Of a stretch of DNA of 64,000 bases, positions 31,250-40,837 are shown piece after piece. This DNA comes from Planctomycetaceae bacterium. GTDB taxonomy: Bacteria > Planctomycetota > Planctomycetia > Planctomycetales > Planctomycetaceae. The notes beneath the pieces were generated by a model that had not been told where the DNA came from, did no database searches, and worked only from the letters and a program-made list of their open reading frames with translations. A program made the position numbers and the translations under genes. Each line of letters starts with the position of its first letter. Positions within the stretch are counted from its first letter, which is position 1. The DNA lies in contig JAKFVC010000057.1 of the NCBI GenBank assembly GCA_021732415.1, positions 86,014 to 150,013 on the forward strand. Reading direction: 5' to 3'.

Positions 31250-32197
31250 ATGAGGTCCAACGAAATCTTGCGAGTGAACGCCCCGAAGCCGCTTGTCGAC
31301 GTATATTCAGACATCAGTAAACACCGTGGAAACCGTACGTTGCCTGAGGATGCAGCAGTGTTCGATGGCAGACTGCTGGCGACGTTTCGACCGTCGATCT
31401 TGATTGGCACGGTATTGATCGTCAGTGGACTATTTCATCTCACATTGTTGTGGGTCACGAGAGCTGATTGGTCCGGCCCATTGTCACTTCGCAAGCCCGG
31501 TCTGTTTGGGGTCTCTGCCGGAGTGACGGTCTGGTCAATTGCATGGGTTCTTTCCCAGTTCGAGCCCCGCCATTGTGACCGGCGCCTGGCCAGCTACATG
31601 TCTGGCGGCCTGCTGTTGGAAGTCGGACTGATCACGCTGCAGCAATGGCGGGGAGTACCCTCACACTTCAACCGAGCGACTACCCTTGATGCGACAATTG
31701 AGTCGACGATGCTCGGATTGATCCTGCTCGTCACGACAGGCATCGCCTGGCTGTGCTGGAGATCACGCTACCTCCGGCCGATGCCTGAATCTCGCGTGAT
31801 TGCAATCCACGCTGGACTGTGGCTGCTGTTGGTTTCCTGCGGCTTGGGCCTGCTGATCACGATCGCCGGAGAAGTGAACCTCTCGAACGCTCGGTCGCCC
31901 GAAATCTGGGGCAGATCGGGAGTTCTGAAGTACCCCCACGGTGCGGCCTTACACGCAATACAGACCCTGCCGCTGTTCTCGTTACTGTTTCAATGGATGC
32001 GATTGCCACACCCAGCTTGGATGCTACGAGCCGCCGTGGCGGCGCATGTCCTGTTTCTGGCCCACACCGTTTGGCAAACCTTGTCGGGCCGCGCTCGAGC
32101 CGATCTCGATGTGCAAAGCATCGCTGTGCCGGCCGTGGCGATCCTGTTCCTGCTGCTGATCTTGAGCCGTAAGCCCTGCCAGATGGCGCGCCGTTGA
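31250..32197 (+). CDS. Multi-pass membrane protein of unknown function
   Basis: 315 residues from ATG 31250, which has GGAGG 10 bp upstream and starts 9 bp after the SDR stop; longer in-frame starts overlap the SDR and are less likely. About eight hydrophobic segments are visible, for example PSILIGTVLIVSGLFHLTLL, FGVSAGVTVWSIAWVLS, MLGLILLVTTGIAWLCW, AGLWLLLVSCGLGLLITI and VPAVAILFLLLIL. The N-terminal 45 residues are cytoplasmic-like. A short loop with YPHGAALHAIQTLPLFS resembles conserved loops of uncharacterised bacterial membrane proteins. No catalytic motif is recognised. Co-transcription with the SDR suggests a shared, unknown function. Confidence 0.75.
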   Translation: MRSNEILRVNAPKPLVDVYSDISKHRGNRTLPEDAAVFDGRLLATFRPSILIGTVLIVSGLFHLTLLWVTRADWSGPLSLRKPGLFGVSAGVTVWSIAWVLSQFEPRHCDRRLASYMSGGLLLEVGLITLQQWRGVPSHFNRATTLDATIESTMLGLILLVTTGIAWLCWRSRYLRPMPESRVIAIHAGLWLLLVSCGLGLLITIAGEVNLSNARSPEIWGRSGVLKYPHGAALHAIQTLPLFSLLFQWMRLPHPAWMLRAAVAAHVLFLAHTVWQTLSGRARADLDVQSIAVPAVAILFLLLILSRKPCQMARR

Positions 32198-32510
32198 TAT
32201 CGGAGCGTCAAATTTGATAACAGCTGACATCTAGATCGAGGAAGTCGTGGTTCCAATCGTACTTCTCTTCAGTCTCAACACTTCCTTGGCGACCCACGAC
32301 TATTAATAGGCGACCCAAATTGAGTGAATCAATCAACCACAGTCAAACCGCATCCAGTTTTACTCGCGCGGCCTCACATCGGAGTATTGGTTCGGTTACC
32401 GTAGCGCCACGTGCTCGGTGTGATTCTGGGGCACAATTTGGATGCTCAGCGTCTTCGCGTCGCGCGCTAGCCATCTCAAGAGTCGTGAGTCCATCAAGCG
32501 TTTGGGTAGT
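32198..32510. other. Intergenic region with no recognised element
   Basis: About 313 bp between two genes on the same strand. No gene, hairpin or promoter could be supported. Confidence 0.5.
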
Positions 32511-34028
32511 ATGATGTCGAGACTGATCTTGCTAACCGGAGCCACTGGATATGTGGGAGGGCGACTACTGTCGTTGCTCCAGCAGCGGGGCGTCTGCGTT
32601 CGGTGCATTACCCGGAGGCCCGAGGCATTGCGTGAACGTGTCAGCAGCACCACAGAGGTGGTCAGTGGAGATGTCTTCGACCCCGAATCTCTGCAATCCG
32701 CATTCGAGGGAGTGGAGACCGCTTATTACTTCATCCATTCCATGGGCGACAACCGCGACTTCGAAACTCAAGATCGGATTGCGGCAGAAAACTTTGCCAA
32801 AGCCGCCACACGCGCGGGCGTCCATCGGCTCGTCTATCTGGGTGGCCTTGGCAATCCAGACCAGAAGCTCTCGAAACACCTCCGCAGTCGCCAAGAGACG
32901 GGGGACATTTTGCGGGCCCATCATTCCCTAGTGATTGAGTTTCGTGCCTCGATCGTAATCGGTTCTGGCAGTCTGTCGTTTGAGATGATCCGAGCGCTGG
33001 TCGAACGACTGCCGATCATGATTTGCCCGCGCTGGGTGCAGGTGAAAGCGCAGCCGATTGCGGTCGAAGATCTTTTGGCGTATCTGTACGCCGCTTCGGA
33101 ATTTCCGGCCTCGGCTTCGCAGGTATACGAGATCGGCGGCCCCGACCAGGTCTCGTATGGCCAGATCATGCACGAGTATGGCCGGCAGCGCGGGTTGACG
33201 CGATGGATGATTCCTGTGCCCCTCCTGACTCCCTACCTGTCCAGTCTCTGGTTGGGGCTGGTTACACCACTTTATGCTCGGGTCGGTCGGAAACTCGTCG
33301 AAAGCTTGCGGAATCCGACGCTCGTCTCGAACAACTTAGCCGAATCCGTGTTCGCGGTGCGTCCTCGCTCCGTGCGCGATGCGATTGCTCGCGCGCTGGT
33401 GAACGAGGATCGAGAATTTGCTGAAACCCATTGGTCGGATGCGCTGTCATCAGCCGGCAAAACGCAATCTTGGGGTGGCGACCGATATGGTTCGCGCCTC
33501 GTGGATTCGCGTACGGTAACGGTCACTGTTCCACCGGAACAAGCGTTTGGACCGATACGCCGCATCGGCGGCCGGACCGGCTGGTACTATGGCAACTGGC
33601 TGTGGTCGCTACGCGGGTTTCTGGACTTGCTTACCGGCGGTGTGGGTGTCCGCCGCGGTCGGCGACATCCCGACAAGCTGAATGTGGGCGAACCGCTGGA
33701 CTTCTGGCGCGTCGAAGTTTTCGAGCCCCCACAGCGACTGCGGTTAAAGGCTGAAATGAAATTGCCAGGACGGGCTTGGCTGGAATTCGAGGTGAGTCCT
33801 TGCGAACAAGGAAGTACCATACGCCAGACAGCGATTTTCGATCCCCTGGGACTGGCTGGGCTGATGTACTGGTACGGCATCTATCCGCTCCATCAATTCG
33901 TGTTCGCCGGCATGCTCCGTAACCTTGCTCGCGCGGCAGAAAGTTCCGATTGTCATTCGACACGGCCGAGCCATGTCGTGGCCAAGGCAACAGGACCGGA
34001 GATCCAAGACTCAGGACCAATGTTGTAG
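32511..34028 (+). CDS. NAD(P)-binding extended-SDR protein with C-terminal DUF2867
   Basis: 505 residues from ATG 32511; a second ATG follows immediately. The N-terminal half (about 1-290) is an atypical extended SDR: LILLTGATGYVGGRLL (TGxxGxxG), GDVFDPESL, YYFIHSMG, then VYLGGLGN. The C-terminal part (about 330-490) has the DUF2867 pattern WYYGNWLWSLRGFLDLLTGG, GEPLDFWRVE, and the ending LAGLMYWYGIYPLHQFVF. This two-part architecture is common in bacterial proteins annotated as NmrA-like or nucleoside-diphosphate-sugar epimerase, and the reaction is unknown. The final 25 residues look non-conserved. A long hairpin lies just after the stop. Confidence 0.88.
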   Translation: MMSRLILLTGATGYVGGRLLSLLQQRGVCVRCITRRPEALRERVSSTTEVVSGDVFDPESLQSAFEGVETAYYFIHSMGDNRDFETQDRIAAENFAKAATRAGVHRLVYLGGLGNPDQKLSKHLRSRQETGDILRAHHSLVIEFRASIVIGSGSLSFEMIRALVERLPIMICPRWVQVKAQPIAVEDLLAYLYAASEFPASASQVYEIGGPDQVSYGQIMHEYGRQRGLTRWMIPVPLLTPYLSSLWLGLVTPLYARVGRKLVESLRNPTLVSNNLAESVFAVRPRSVRDAIARALVNEDREFAETHWSDALSSAGKTQSWGGDRYGSRLVDSRTVTVTVPPEQAFGPIRRIGGRTGWYYGNWLWSLRGFLDLLTGGVGVRRGRRHPDKLNVGEPLDFWRVEVFEPPQRLRLKAEMKLPGRAWLEFEVSPCEQGSTIRQTAIFDPLGLAGLMYWYGIYPLHQFVFAGMLRNLARAAESSDCHSTRPSHVVAKATGPEIQDSGPML

Positions 34029-34043
34029 TTTAGACGCACAATC

Positions 34044-34101
34044 GGTTCCCCACACCCGTCATCAGAGACGCTGCTCACCGATGCGGCGGGTGTGAGGAAC
34101 C
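34044..34101. terminator. Stem-loop between DUF2867 and PQQ-like genes
   Basis: GGTTCCCCACACCCG (34044-34058) pairs with CGGGTGTGAGGAACC (34087-34101) at 14 of 15 positions around a 28-nt loop. There is no T-tract, so it may act as a factor-dependent terminator or a processing stem in the leader of the next gene. Confidence 0.5.
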
Positions 34102-34120
34102 CTAGAATCTCGGAGTTCTA

Positions 34121-35404
34121 ATGAGTAAAGCCTGCTCCTGTTTCTTGCGGATGACTTGCATGCGTATCGCCCATAGCCTGATCGCATTAGCGCTGGTGAC
34201 GGCCCCTTTTGCGTCGGCGGTCGCTGGCGATGTCGTCGCATGGCCGCAATGGCGCGGCCCCGAGCGGACGGGCAAAATTGAGGCGGCTGCCTGGCCGGAC
34301 AAATTGGATGGCGACCATCTTCAGCAGGTCTGGCGAACGGAATTGGGAAGCAGCTATTCGGGACCGATCGTGACGGGCGACCGAGTCTTTGTGACCGAGA
34401 CGCGCGACGCAAAGACCGAGCACGTGCAAGCTTTGGACCGAAAAACGGGTAAGCACTTGTGGCAGGCATCATGGTCAGGCTCTATCACCGTGCCATTCTT
34501 CGCGAAGGCCAATGGGGATTGGGTTCGCAGCACGCCGGCTTTGGAGGAGGATTCGCTGTACGTCGCCGGGATTCGTGATGTCGTCATCTGTCTCGAAGCG
34601 GCGACCGGCAAGGAACGGTGGCGCACCGACCTGATGGCGAAGTTCAATGCTCCCGTTCCGGCATTTGGCTTTGTCGCCTCGCCATTGGTGATGGGAGACT
34701 ATGTCTACGTTCAGGCTGGAGGCGGTTTCGTCAAGCTCGACAAGAAAACGGGGAACGTTGTGTGGAGGGTGCTTGAAGATGGTGGCGGAATGTATGGCAG
34801 CGCGTTTTCGTCACCGTTCCCAGCGACCCTTAACGGGGTACCGCAGATTCTCGTGCAGACTCGCCAGAAGCTGGCTGGCGTCGACTCTGAATCAGGAAAG
34901 GTGCTTTGGTCACAATCTGTCAAAGCCGATCAGGGCATGAACATCCTGACGCCAACCGTCATCGGTAACCGGGTGTTTACAAGCTCCTATGGTGGCGGAT
35001 CCGTCCTTTTCGAAATCAGTCAGGCAAACTCCACTGATGCTGCGACGGTCAAGGAAATCTGGAAGACGAAGCCCCAGGCTTACATGAGTTCCCCGATCGT
35101 CATTGGCAGCCACATCTACATGCATTTGCGGAACCAGCGATTGACCTGCCTGGACGTGGAAACGGGCAAGGAACTGTGGACGACCGCTCCGTATGGCAAA
35201 TACTGGAGCATGATCGCCAACGGGTCGAAAATCCTAGCGTTAGATGAACGGGGGGATCTGTTATTGATCAATGCTACGCCCGATAAATTTGACCTTCTGG
35301 ATAGCCGAAAGGTGGCGGAGAATTCTTGGGCTCATGTCGCTGTCGTGGGCAATGAGGTCTTTGTCCGTGAATTGAAGGCGATGACGGTCTATCGCTGGAA
35401 GTGA
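34121..35404 (+). CDS. Secreted PQQ-like beta-propeller protein
   Basis: 427 residues; CGGAG lies 6 bp before ATG 34121, and internal ATGs at 34151 and 34160 are alternatives. The signal peptide ends near SAVAGD. The mature protein opens with WPQWRGPERTG, typical of planctomycete outer-membrane-assembly-like PQQ propellers. Blade motifs repeat: LDRKTGKHLWQ, LEAATGKERWR, LDKKTGNVVWR, VDSESGKVLWS and LDVETGKELWT. These are the W-containing quinoprotein repeats; PQQ itself need not bind. No dehydrogenase or cytochrome domain is attached. A periplasmic scaffold or sensor role is possible, but the function is not assigned. Confidence 0.92.
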   Translation: MSKACSCFLRMTCMRIAHSLIALALVTAPFASAVAGDVVAWPQWRGPERTGKIEAAAWPDKLDGDHLQQVWRTELGSSYSGPIVTGDRVFVTETRDAKTEHVQALDRKTGKHLWQASWSGSITVPFFAKANGDWVRSTPALEEDSLYVAGIRDVVICLEAATGKERWRTDLMAKFNAPVPAFGFVASPLVMGDYVYVQAGGGFVKLDKKTGNVVWRVLEDGGGMYGSAFSSPFPATLNGVPQILVQTRQKLAGVDSESGKVLWSQSVKADQGMNILTPTVIGNRVFTSSYGGGSVLFEISQANSTDAATVKEIWKTKPQAYMSSPIVIGSHIYMHLRNQRLTCLDVETGKELWTTAPYGKYWSMIANGSKILALDERGDLLLINATPDKFDLLDSRKVAENSWAHVAVVGNEVFVRELKAMTVYRWK

Positions 35405-35511
35405 CGGACGATCTCGATAAGAAAGTGCCCTCGACGTGGTCGGGGAATCCTCCAGCGGGCAATCTCTAGCTTTAATGTACTTGGACACAAATCGTGGTAC
35501 AGGATCGTCTG

Positions 35512-35994
35512 ATGACAGAACGAACGCGATGGTTCGGCCTTGTAGCCTTGATCGTGGTTTGCCTTGGTGTGGGAGGACTGGGGGCGGCCGTAACCACTCC
35601 CGAAATTAACGGGTGGTACCGGACGGTCGTCAAGCCTGCGTGGAATCCCCCAGATAGCGTGTTTGGGCCAGTGTGGACGACGCTGTACCTCATGATGGCG
35701 ATTGCCACCTGGCTGGTGTGGAAGCCAGCCGGACTGAGAGCTGCTGCTGTGCCGCTCACGCTGTTTGCAGTCCAGCTTGTTTTGAACAGTGCCTGGTCAT
35801 GGATCTTCTTCGGTCTGCACGAGGTGGGTTGGGCGTTCGTGGAACTCGTGACTCTCTGGCTGGCGATTACGGCGACGCTGGTCGCGTTCATTCGACGATC
35901 CCGGGTCGCGGGCTGGCTGCTGGTTCCTTATTTGGCATGGGTGAGCTTTGCCTGCGTGTTGAATTACACAATCTGGCGACTGAACTCAGTCTGA
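35512..35994 (+). CDS. TspO/MBR family tryptophan-rich sensory protein
   Basis: 160 residues from ATG 35512 (AGGA 8 bp upstream). Five transmembrane helices with the TspO hallmarks: [21 protein letters not shown] in loop and helix 2, [12 protein letters not shown] and the terminal [22 protein letters not shown]. The family binds or degrades porphyrins and regulates stress or pigment responses in other bacteria, which is the only basis for its role here. The neighbours are unrelated: a PQQ-like gene upstream and a convergent beta-helix gene downstream. Confidence 0.95.
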   Translation: MTERTRWFGLVALIVVCLGVGGLGAAVTTPEINGWYRTVVKPAWNPPDSVFGPVWTTLYLMMAIATWLVWKPAGLRAAAVPLTLFAVQLVLNSAWSWIFFGLHEVGWAFVELVTLWLAITATLVAFIRRSRVAGWLLVPYLAWVSFACVLNYTIWRLNSV

Positions 35995-36060
35995 ATTGAC
36001 GCTCCTCGGCAATTGGTCGTCAGCTCTAGGTGGATCGACAACCCGAAGAATTGCAGCAAT

Positions 36061-38004
36061 TTACTTTTCGTTCAGCCGCGACGCATACGGCGCAGTGGTG
36101 CCATCGCCACGACGCACAGTCGTGACTAAACCGTTCCGTAATTCGCGGATCAGGGTCTCAAAGGGATCGCCGTTGTAGCAGACCTCGGTGAAGAATGTGA
36201 AGACGGACGACTCGTCGTTGATAAACATCGGGGCGAGTTTTCCAGCTGTGGTAGTGTAGCTGAAGCCGCCCAGGAGTTCGCTAAACCCTCCCCCGCGAGT
36301 TTCTAACAGTGTGCCGCCGCGCTCGGTCTTATAGCCCAGCACCCAAACTCGGCCATCATCGTTGATGATGTGCGTGCCTTCGTTCTCCACGTTGAGTTGG
36401 CGCGCCCAGACTCGTTGCTTCTTCAGCTTGAGATTGTGGGTGACGAAGTCCTCCAGGAAGAGTTCTCCACCTTCGGACTTGCGGGTACTGGTGAGATCGC
36501 AATCCGAGACGCTGCGAAAGACCACCGTGCGTTGCGTATCAATTTCAACGCCGCCGTGGAGATGGGCGAAGTGCTCCAGCGATATCACCGGTGAGGAGCC
36601 GTCGACGATCCGGAAGTCGGGTTTTACCTTGCCGAAATAATTAATCATGCCGCCCACGCCAATGACCCGACGGACATCACCGCGAATCACAACCGTGGAA
36701 TTCAGGGCGTAGGAGCCGGGCAGGAAGACGGTGGTCGCGCCCGAATCCATCGCCTTTTGAATTGCGGCCGACGAATCCGCTTGTCCAGTCGGGTCCGCAC
36801 CGAAGTTGTCCACGTTAGCCCAAGTCTGCGGATCGTCCGCCGGAACTTCGGGCGGTTCCTTGACGGCAAGACGCAGTGACCCTGCAGGCGAAGGAACGGG
36901 GCTCGTGGTCGGGTGAGAGCAATACTCTTTGATGAATGGTCCCGCGCTGCCGGACTTGTCAGCGCCGGTGATCCGCACGGCGGCGAACCAGTCCGGTGAC
37001 CTGATGTCGCCCACGGCGCGGCCGTAGCCGGTGGTTTTGATATCGCGCAGAAAGAGGCGGCCGCCGTTGTAGTTGATGATAGCCGGCCAGCGGTTGGCTT
37101 CGTCTCGCCCTATTAACTGAGCATCAACCAGACAGAAGGTGCCGTAACTGCGGACCGCAGGAACGGCATTCTCGCTACAGAGTCCTCGAATGCTGATCGC
37201 CTGGCCCTCGTTATCAAAACCGAATTGAGTCTGTCCCCGCAGCGTGACGTGTTCGAACGTCTGCCCGTTGACCGCGCGGGACGTGCTAATGCCGCGTTGA
37301 AAGCCGATGACTTCGCAGTTTCGCACAAGCAGTGGTCCATTCATATCCCGGTGGCCGAGATCTAGACCAACGGATCCGCTTCCGTCACTCGCGATGAAGC
37401 GGCAGTTCCGCACCGCACCAGAGTTGTTCGAGTAGAACTGCAGACCGATTGCGCCGTCGTTGTTGTTGCCGACATCGAACGTGATGTCCTGGACGTAATT
37501 ATGAAACCAGTCGGCCGACCCGAATCCGCCACACCACATGATGCTCGCGGGCTGCTTTTCATCGGTGAAGGTTCCGTCCTTCAGACGAATGACCGTCTTC
37601 GCCGCGCTCTGTCCCTGTAGGAAGTTGTTGCCCCAGGCATCTTTACCGGCCGAGTTCTTTTTCGACCAGTTCAGCGTCTTCGAGACCAGGTACGTCCCAT
37701 TCGGGAAATAGAGAAGCTTGTGCTGGCCCATCACGTCGAAGAGCGCCCGTTGAATTGCCTCGGTGTCGTCAGTAGTTCCGTCGCCCTTGGCCAGATACGG
37801 AGGCTGGGTGACATCGACGACAGCCACGCTCGCCGGGTAGGCGGCGTTCACTTTCTTATCGAGCGTGGCCCCTATGACGGCCACGTCCGCAATACAATTT
37901 GCGGTGCATGTGAGACAGGCCATGCCGAGAATAAGCCAGATGATGTGGCGATTGAAAGGTGAATGCAATCTACCCGACGGCATAAGTTGAAACCGCGCAA
38001 TCAT
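36061..38004 (-). CDS. Secreted right-handed beta-helix protein, pectate-lyase-3 type
   Basis: 647 residues from ATG 38004 (GGGA upstream); ATG 37983 is an alternative. The signal peptide has core HIIWLILGMACLTCTANC. Two Pectate_lyase_3 starts are visible: AKGDGTTDDTEAIQRAL (about residue 77) and GADPTGQADSSAAIQKAM (about 410), each followed by a FLPGSY or YFPNGTY strand. Between them are the stacked repeat turns of a beta-helix (GLQFYSNNSGAVRNCRF, LLVRNCEVIGFQRGI). The double-domain layout resembles GH55 and other two-helix proteins. It probably acts on extracellular polysaccharide; the substrate and catalytic residues were not assigned. The M66 protease gene lies upstream on the same strand. 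Confidence 0.85.
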   Translation of the reverse strand: MIARFQLMPSGRLHSPFNRHIIWLILGMACLTCTANCIADVAVIGATLDKKVNAAYPASVAVVDVTQPPYLAKGDGTTDDTEAIQRALFDVMGQHKLLYFPNGTYLVSKTLNWSKKNSAGKDAWGNNFLQGQSAAKTVIRLKDGTFTDEKQPASIMWCGGFGSADWFHNYVQDITFDVGNNNDGAIGLQFYSNNSGAVRNCRFIASDGSGSVGLDLGHRDMNGPLLVRNCEVIGFQRGISTSRAVNGQTFEHVTLRGQTQFGFDNEGQAISIRGLCSENAVPAVRSYGTFCLVDAQLIGRDEANRWPAIINYNGGRLFLRDIKTTGYGRAVGDIRSPDWFAAVRITGADKSGSAGPFIKEYCSHPTTSPVPSPAGSLRLAVKEPPEVPADDPQTWANVDNFGADPTGQADSSAAIQKAMDSGATTVFLPGSYALNSTVVIRGDVRRVIGVGGMINYFGKVKPDFRIVDGSSPVISLEHFAHLHGGVEIDTQRTVVFRSVSDCDLTSTRKSEGGELFLEDFVTHNLKLKKQRVWARQLNVENEGTHIINDDGRVWVLGYKTERGGTLLETRGGGFSELLGGFSYTTTAGKLAPMFINDESSVFTFFTEVCYNGDPFETLIRELRNGLVTTVRRGDGTTAPYASRLNEK

Positions 38005-38225
38005 GTGAACGATCCCGCATGTGTCTGGGAAAACGGATTTTCCGGAGCAATCAATTCCAATGGCGCTGGCAGGAGATGGGATTCCTGAGCCGTATCCCAG
38101 AATCTGAGTGCGTGAACGATGACGGATGGAAGGTATCATACGCCAAAATTATCGACAGCGGCTCCATTGAACTGTGGAAAGACAAAACGTGTTTACCCCC
38201 GGAATTGATTCGTACATCGCCGAAT

Positions 38226-38265
38226 ACAAAAAGACCCTCTCAAAACCGCCAGTTGAAGGGGTCTT
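38226..38265 (-). terminator. Hairpin plus T-tract downstream of the M66 gene (minus strand)
   Basis: Read on the minus strand, AAGACCCCTTC pairs with GAGAGGGTCTT (one bulge) around ACTGGCGGTTTT and is followed by TTTTT (38228-38232). It lies about 150 bp past the M66 stop and 220 bp before the next gene's start. Confidence 0.55.
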
Positions 38266-38288
38266 GGGGATCTTTGAGATAGGGGATG

Positions 38289-38340
38289 AATCAGGGGTCA
38301 AGTCTCTTTGATCGGGATCAAAAAGACTTGACCCCTGATT
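38289..38340. repeat. Palindromic REP-like element, TCTCTTTGATC family (copy 1)
   Basis: A 52-bp near-perfect palindrome: AATCAGGGGTCAAGTCTC... mirrored by ...TTGACCCCTGATT around a GATCGGGATC centre. It shares the core GTCTCTTTGATC/ATCAAA with 43823-43850 and 48935-48984 and lies 77 bp downstream of the M66 stop. Confidence 0.85.
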
Positions 38341-38416
38341 ATTGTTTATTGCTCAACCAGCGTCCAAGAACTACTTCATTCAGACTGAACCAAGACTGAG
38401 TTGCAAGAGAAATTTG

Positions 38417-40837
38417 TCAGGGCGCGGTGCTGGAAACAGGCCGGGCCTTGATCGGTGCCCCGGTGTGAGAGGAGCTGCCGTTGACTGTAAAGGTCAGCTT
38501 TTCCGCCAGACCCTCAATCGGTTTCTGATCTACGACCTTGCCACGGCACACCACCGCCACGCTCTTCGGCTGGCTCGCCTCGGGAATGTTCACGTGGAAC
38601 TTGTTCATCACCTTCGCGCTGAGTCGTTGGTTCGCCAAACGAAAATGCAGCGGTCCGTCACGGGTCTCCACGACAAGATGGCAGTCTCCCTCGTTCGTTC
38701 GGCTGCGATCATCGCTGTATGTGAAGCCGTATGCTCCGTGCAGCGCCGGATAAATGGAGCTCTTCAATTCGCCCAGAGGATCGTAGTAACCGACCAACGT
38801 CGTCACCGGGACGCCGAAGGTCTGCGGCTTGCGTTCGACCTTCGTGTTCGCAAACGGTCCCTCTTTCCAGCGTTTCCCGTCGGATGTGAAGCTCTTTTTG
38901 AAGCCGCGCGAGACTTTAATCGGCCGGCCATTAATGGACAGATAACTATCGTAAGCGGCTCCGTGATCGATCGTCACCATGCGACCACGGCTGGCGGGTG
39001 ACGCCGCCGGGACCTGAATATTCTTAGTCCAATTGCCATCCTGCATCGCCACCTTGACGACGTCATATGCGGCCAGCAACGACGCAATCTTTGTCTCGCT
39101 CAGATCGCTCACTTCAGCGGTGATCTGTTCGCCTAAGTCGATCTTATGGCTGTAGGGCTCCATCTTGCCTGTGCCGTCATTCCACATACGAAAGCCGGTT
39201 GGTGAGTTCGCATCAAACACGGCCTTGCTCTCGAAGAACTGCTGGATGATCGCCGCGGAATTGGGCGTGTAGAGAGTAAAGCGGTTGAAGCCGGAGAGGG
39301 GTGCGCCACCCGCCATCGCATCCAAGCCAAACGTGCGGCCATCGAACGGGCTTTGGCAGTTGCCCTCCAGGCAGGTGTCCTTGCCGCTGCGAATCGGCGA
39401 GAAGTTCGGGATGAGGCGGTTCTTGTCAGCGTCCCAACCCCAGGTGGAATTAATGTGGTCGGCGCTGCGGTGTACCGAGCCTCGGAAGCCGTCGACAAAA
39501 TGACCGAGTCCGTAGTTGTGGCCGACTTCGTGACTGAACTCATTGCCCAGCGAATTGTCCAGGGTGACGATGCCACCGCCGCCCGAGCCACCATGGACCA
39601 CAACGCCTTCCGCGTACTTGCCGACACTGTTGTGTGCCGCCAGCTGAGCCACCAGATAGGGATGGCTCGCTTCTCCTTCACCGGCAGAGCTGTTGATTCC
39701 ATAGTTGGCGTTGTCGATGCCATGGGAAATGAGTTCCTTGCCGATGGTCTGTCGCATCGTACCGGCATGCCAGGTTCCCTTGCTGGGATCGCTGTCGGTG
39801 AGCAAGGTCCCGTTCGGCAGCATCACCTCGCGTAAGAACAGCGGCGCGTACTGGCTCACGATCATCCGGCTGGTCGGCACGGTCTGGAAATACTCCCGAT
39901 GCGCGACGGGATCCTTGGCAAACAGGAACTGCTCGCGGGGCGGCGTCAGCATTCCGATGTCGATGGTGTGAATCAGCAGTTCGCTGGGTGCCCCGACCTT
40001 GAGGTCCGTCAGCTCACCGCTAAGGTTGCCCTGTCGAATCTGCAAGCTCAGGCCGTGTACGATCCACTCGGCGGGCAGCACTCCGCTCCAGGTCTCGGTG
40101 GCATATGTGAGACCTTGATTCGCAAGTTCGGTTTCCAGAATCCACTGGCCGCGCACGAACTTGAACAGCAGGCTCTGGTCCCGGGAGATGACCGCTGAAC
40201 GGCCGCTGTAATGGATGGTCGAAGTGTAGCCGGCCTTCGAGCGGACGCGGAGCATCTTCCCCTCGAGATTCGCCCCGTTGGGAACATAGATGTCGCGCAC
40301 CCACTGACCGTTGGCGGTCTGAATCTCCACCAGCGGGTTCTGTCGCAGTCGATCGGACAGGAAGGTTTCTTTGGGATCGCTCAACTTCTCCAGTTCCAGC
40401 CTGCTGTTGATGATGTTGGCGGCACCGGCGGGGGGCGTAAAATCAATTTTTTCATCCGGAATGCCGTCCACATAATAGGCAGTTTTGGGCAGCTTCTCGG
40501 GTGGATCGAGACTGATCGAGCCGAGAGTCTTCCCCGCTTTGTCACGAGCGGTGACCTGCAGGGGCGAAGTGCCATTGGCCTGGAGTGGCCGCACTAATAA
40601 CAGGCTCTTGCGATGTCCGATCAAATGGGGTTGTTTGTCGCCTTCTTTCAGGTGAGACGGCAGGATCTGGCTCTGGGCAAATTGCACGCGAGCGGCGAAA
40701 GATCCCTTCAAATCATTGGTCGGAGTGATCGTATTGAAGACCAAAGGCTTGTCTGCCGGATCAGCAGCAGATAAAGGAGACCACATGAATGCGCTGAATG
40801 CGACCGTAATCACACCGGCAAGCGTCTTGGTAAACAT
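38417..40837 (-). CDS. Peptidase M66 (StcE/dictomallein-like) secreted zinc metalloprotease
   Basis: 806 residues from ATG 40837, which begins a signal peptide (MFTKTLAGVITVAFSAFMWS, cleavage near SAADP); no clear Shine-Dalgarno. The catalytic motif HEVGHNYGLGH spans 436-446, giving zinc ligands H436, H440 and H446 and general base E437, preceded by LGNEFS exactly as in StcE. The flanking GYTSTIHYSGRSAVISRDQ and SRMIVSQYAPLFLREVMLPNGTLL blocks also fit the M66 family. The C-terminal 250 residues (from EQITAEVSDLSETKI) resemble the family's C-terminal immunoglobulin-like part. StcE cleaves mucin-type glycoproteins; here an extracellular glycoprotein-degrading role is inferred. The beta-helix protein follows on the same strand and the GntR regulator is divergent. 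Confidence 0.88.
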   Translation of the reverse strand: MFTKTLAGVITVAFSAFMWSPLSAADPADKPLVFNTITPTNDLKGSFAARVQFAQSQILPSHLKEGDKQPHLIGHRKSLLLVRPLQANGTSPLQVTARDKAGKTLGSISLDPPEKLPKTAYYVDGIPDEKIDFTPPAGAANIINSRLELEKLSDPKETFLSDRLRQNPLVEIQTANGQWVRDIYVPNGANLEGKMLRVRSKAGYTSTIHYSGRSAVISRDQSLLFKFVRGQWILETELANQGLTYATETWSGVLPAEWIVHGLSLQIRQGNLSGELTDLKVGAPSELLIHTIDIGMLTPPREQFLFAKDPVAHREYFQTVPTSRMIVSQYAPLFLREVMLPNGTLLTDSDPSKGTWHAGTMRQTIGKELISHGIDNANYGINSSAGEGEASHPYLVAQLAAHNSVGKYAEGVVVHGGSGGGGIVTLDNSLGNEFSHEVGHNYGLGHFVDGFRGSVHRSADHINSTWGWDADKNRLIPNFSPIRSGKDTCLEGNCQSPFDGRTFGLDAMAGGAPLSGFNRFTLYTPNSAAIIQQFFESKAVFDANSPTGFRMWNDGTGKMEPYSHKIDLGEQITAEVSDLSETKIASLLAAYDVVKVAMQDGNWTKNIQVPAASPASRGRMVTIDHGAAYDSYLSINGRPIKVSRGFKKSFTSDGKRWKEGPFANTKVERKPQTFGVPVTTLVGYYDPLGELKSSIYPALHGAYGFTYSDDRSRTNEGDCHLVVETRDGPLHFRLANQRLSAKVMNKFHVNIPEASQPKSVAVVCRGKVVDQKPIEGLAEKLTFTVNGSSSHTGAPIKARPVSSTAP

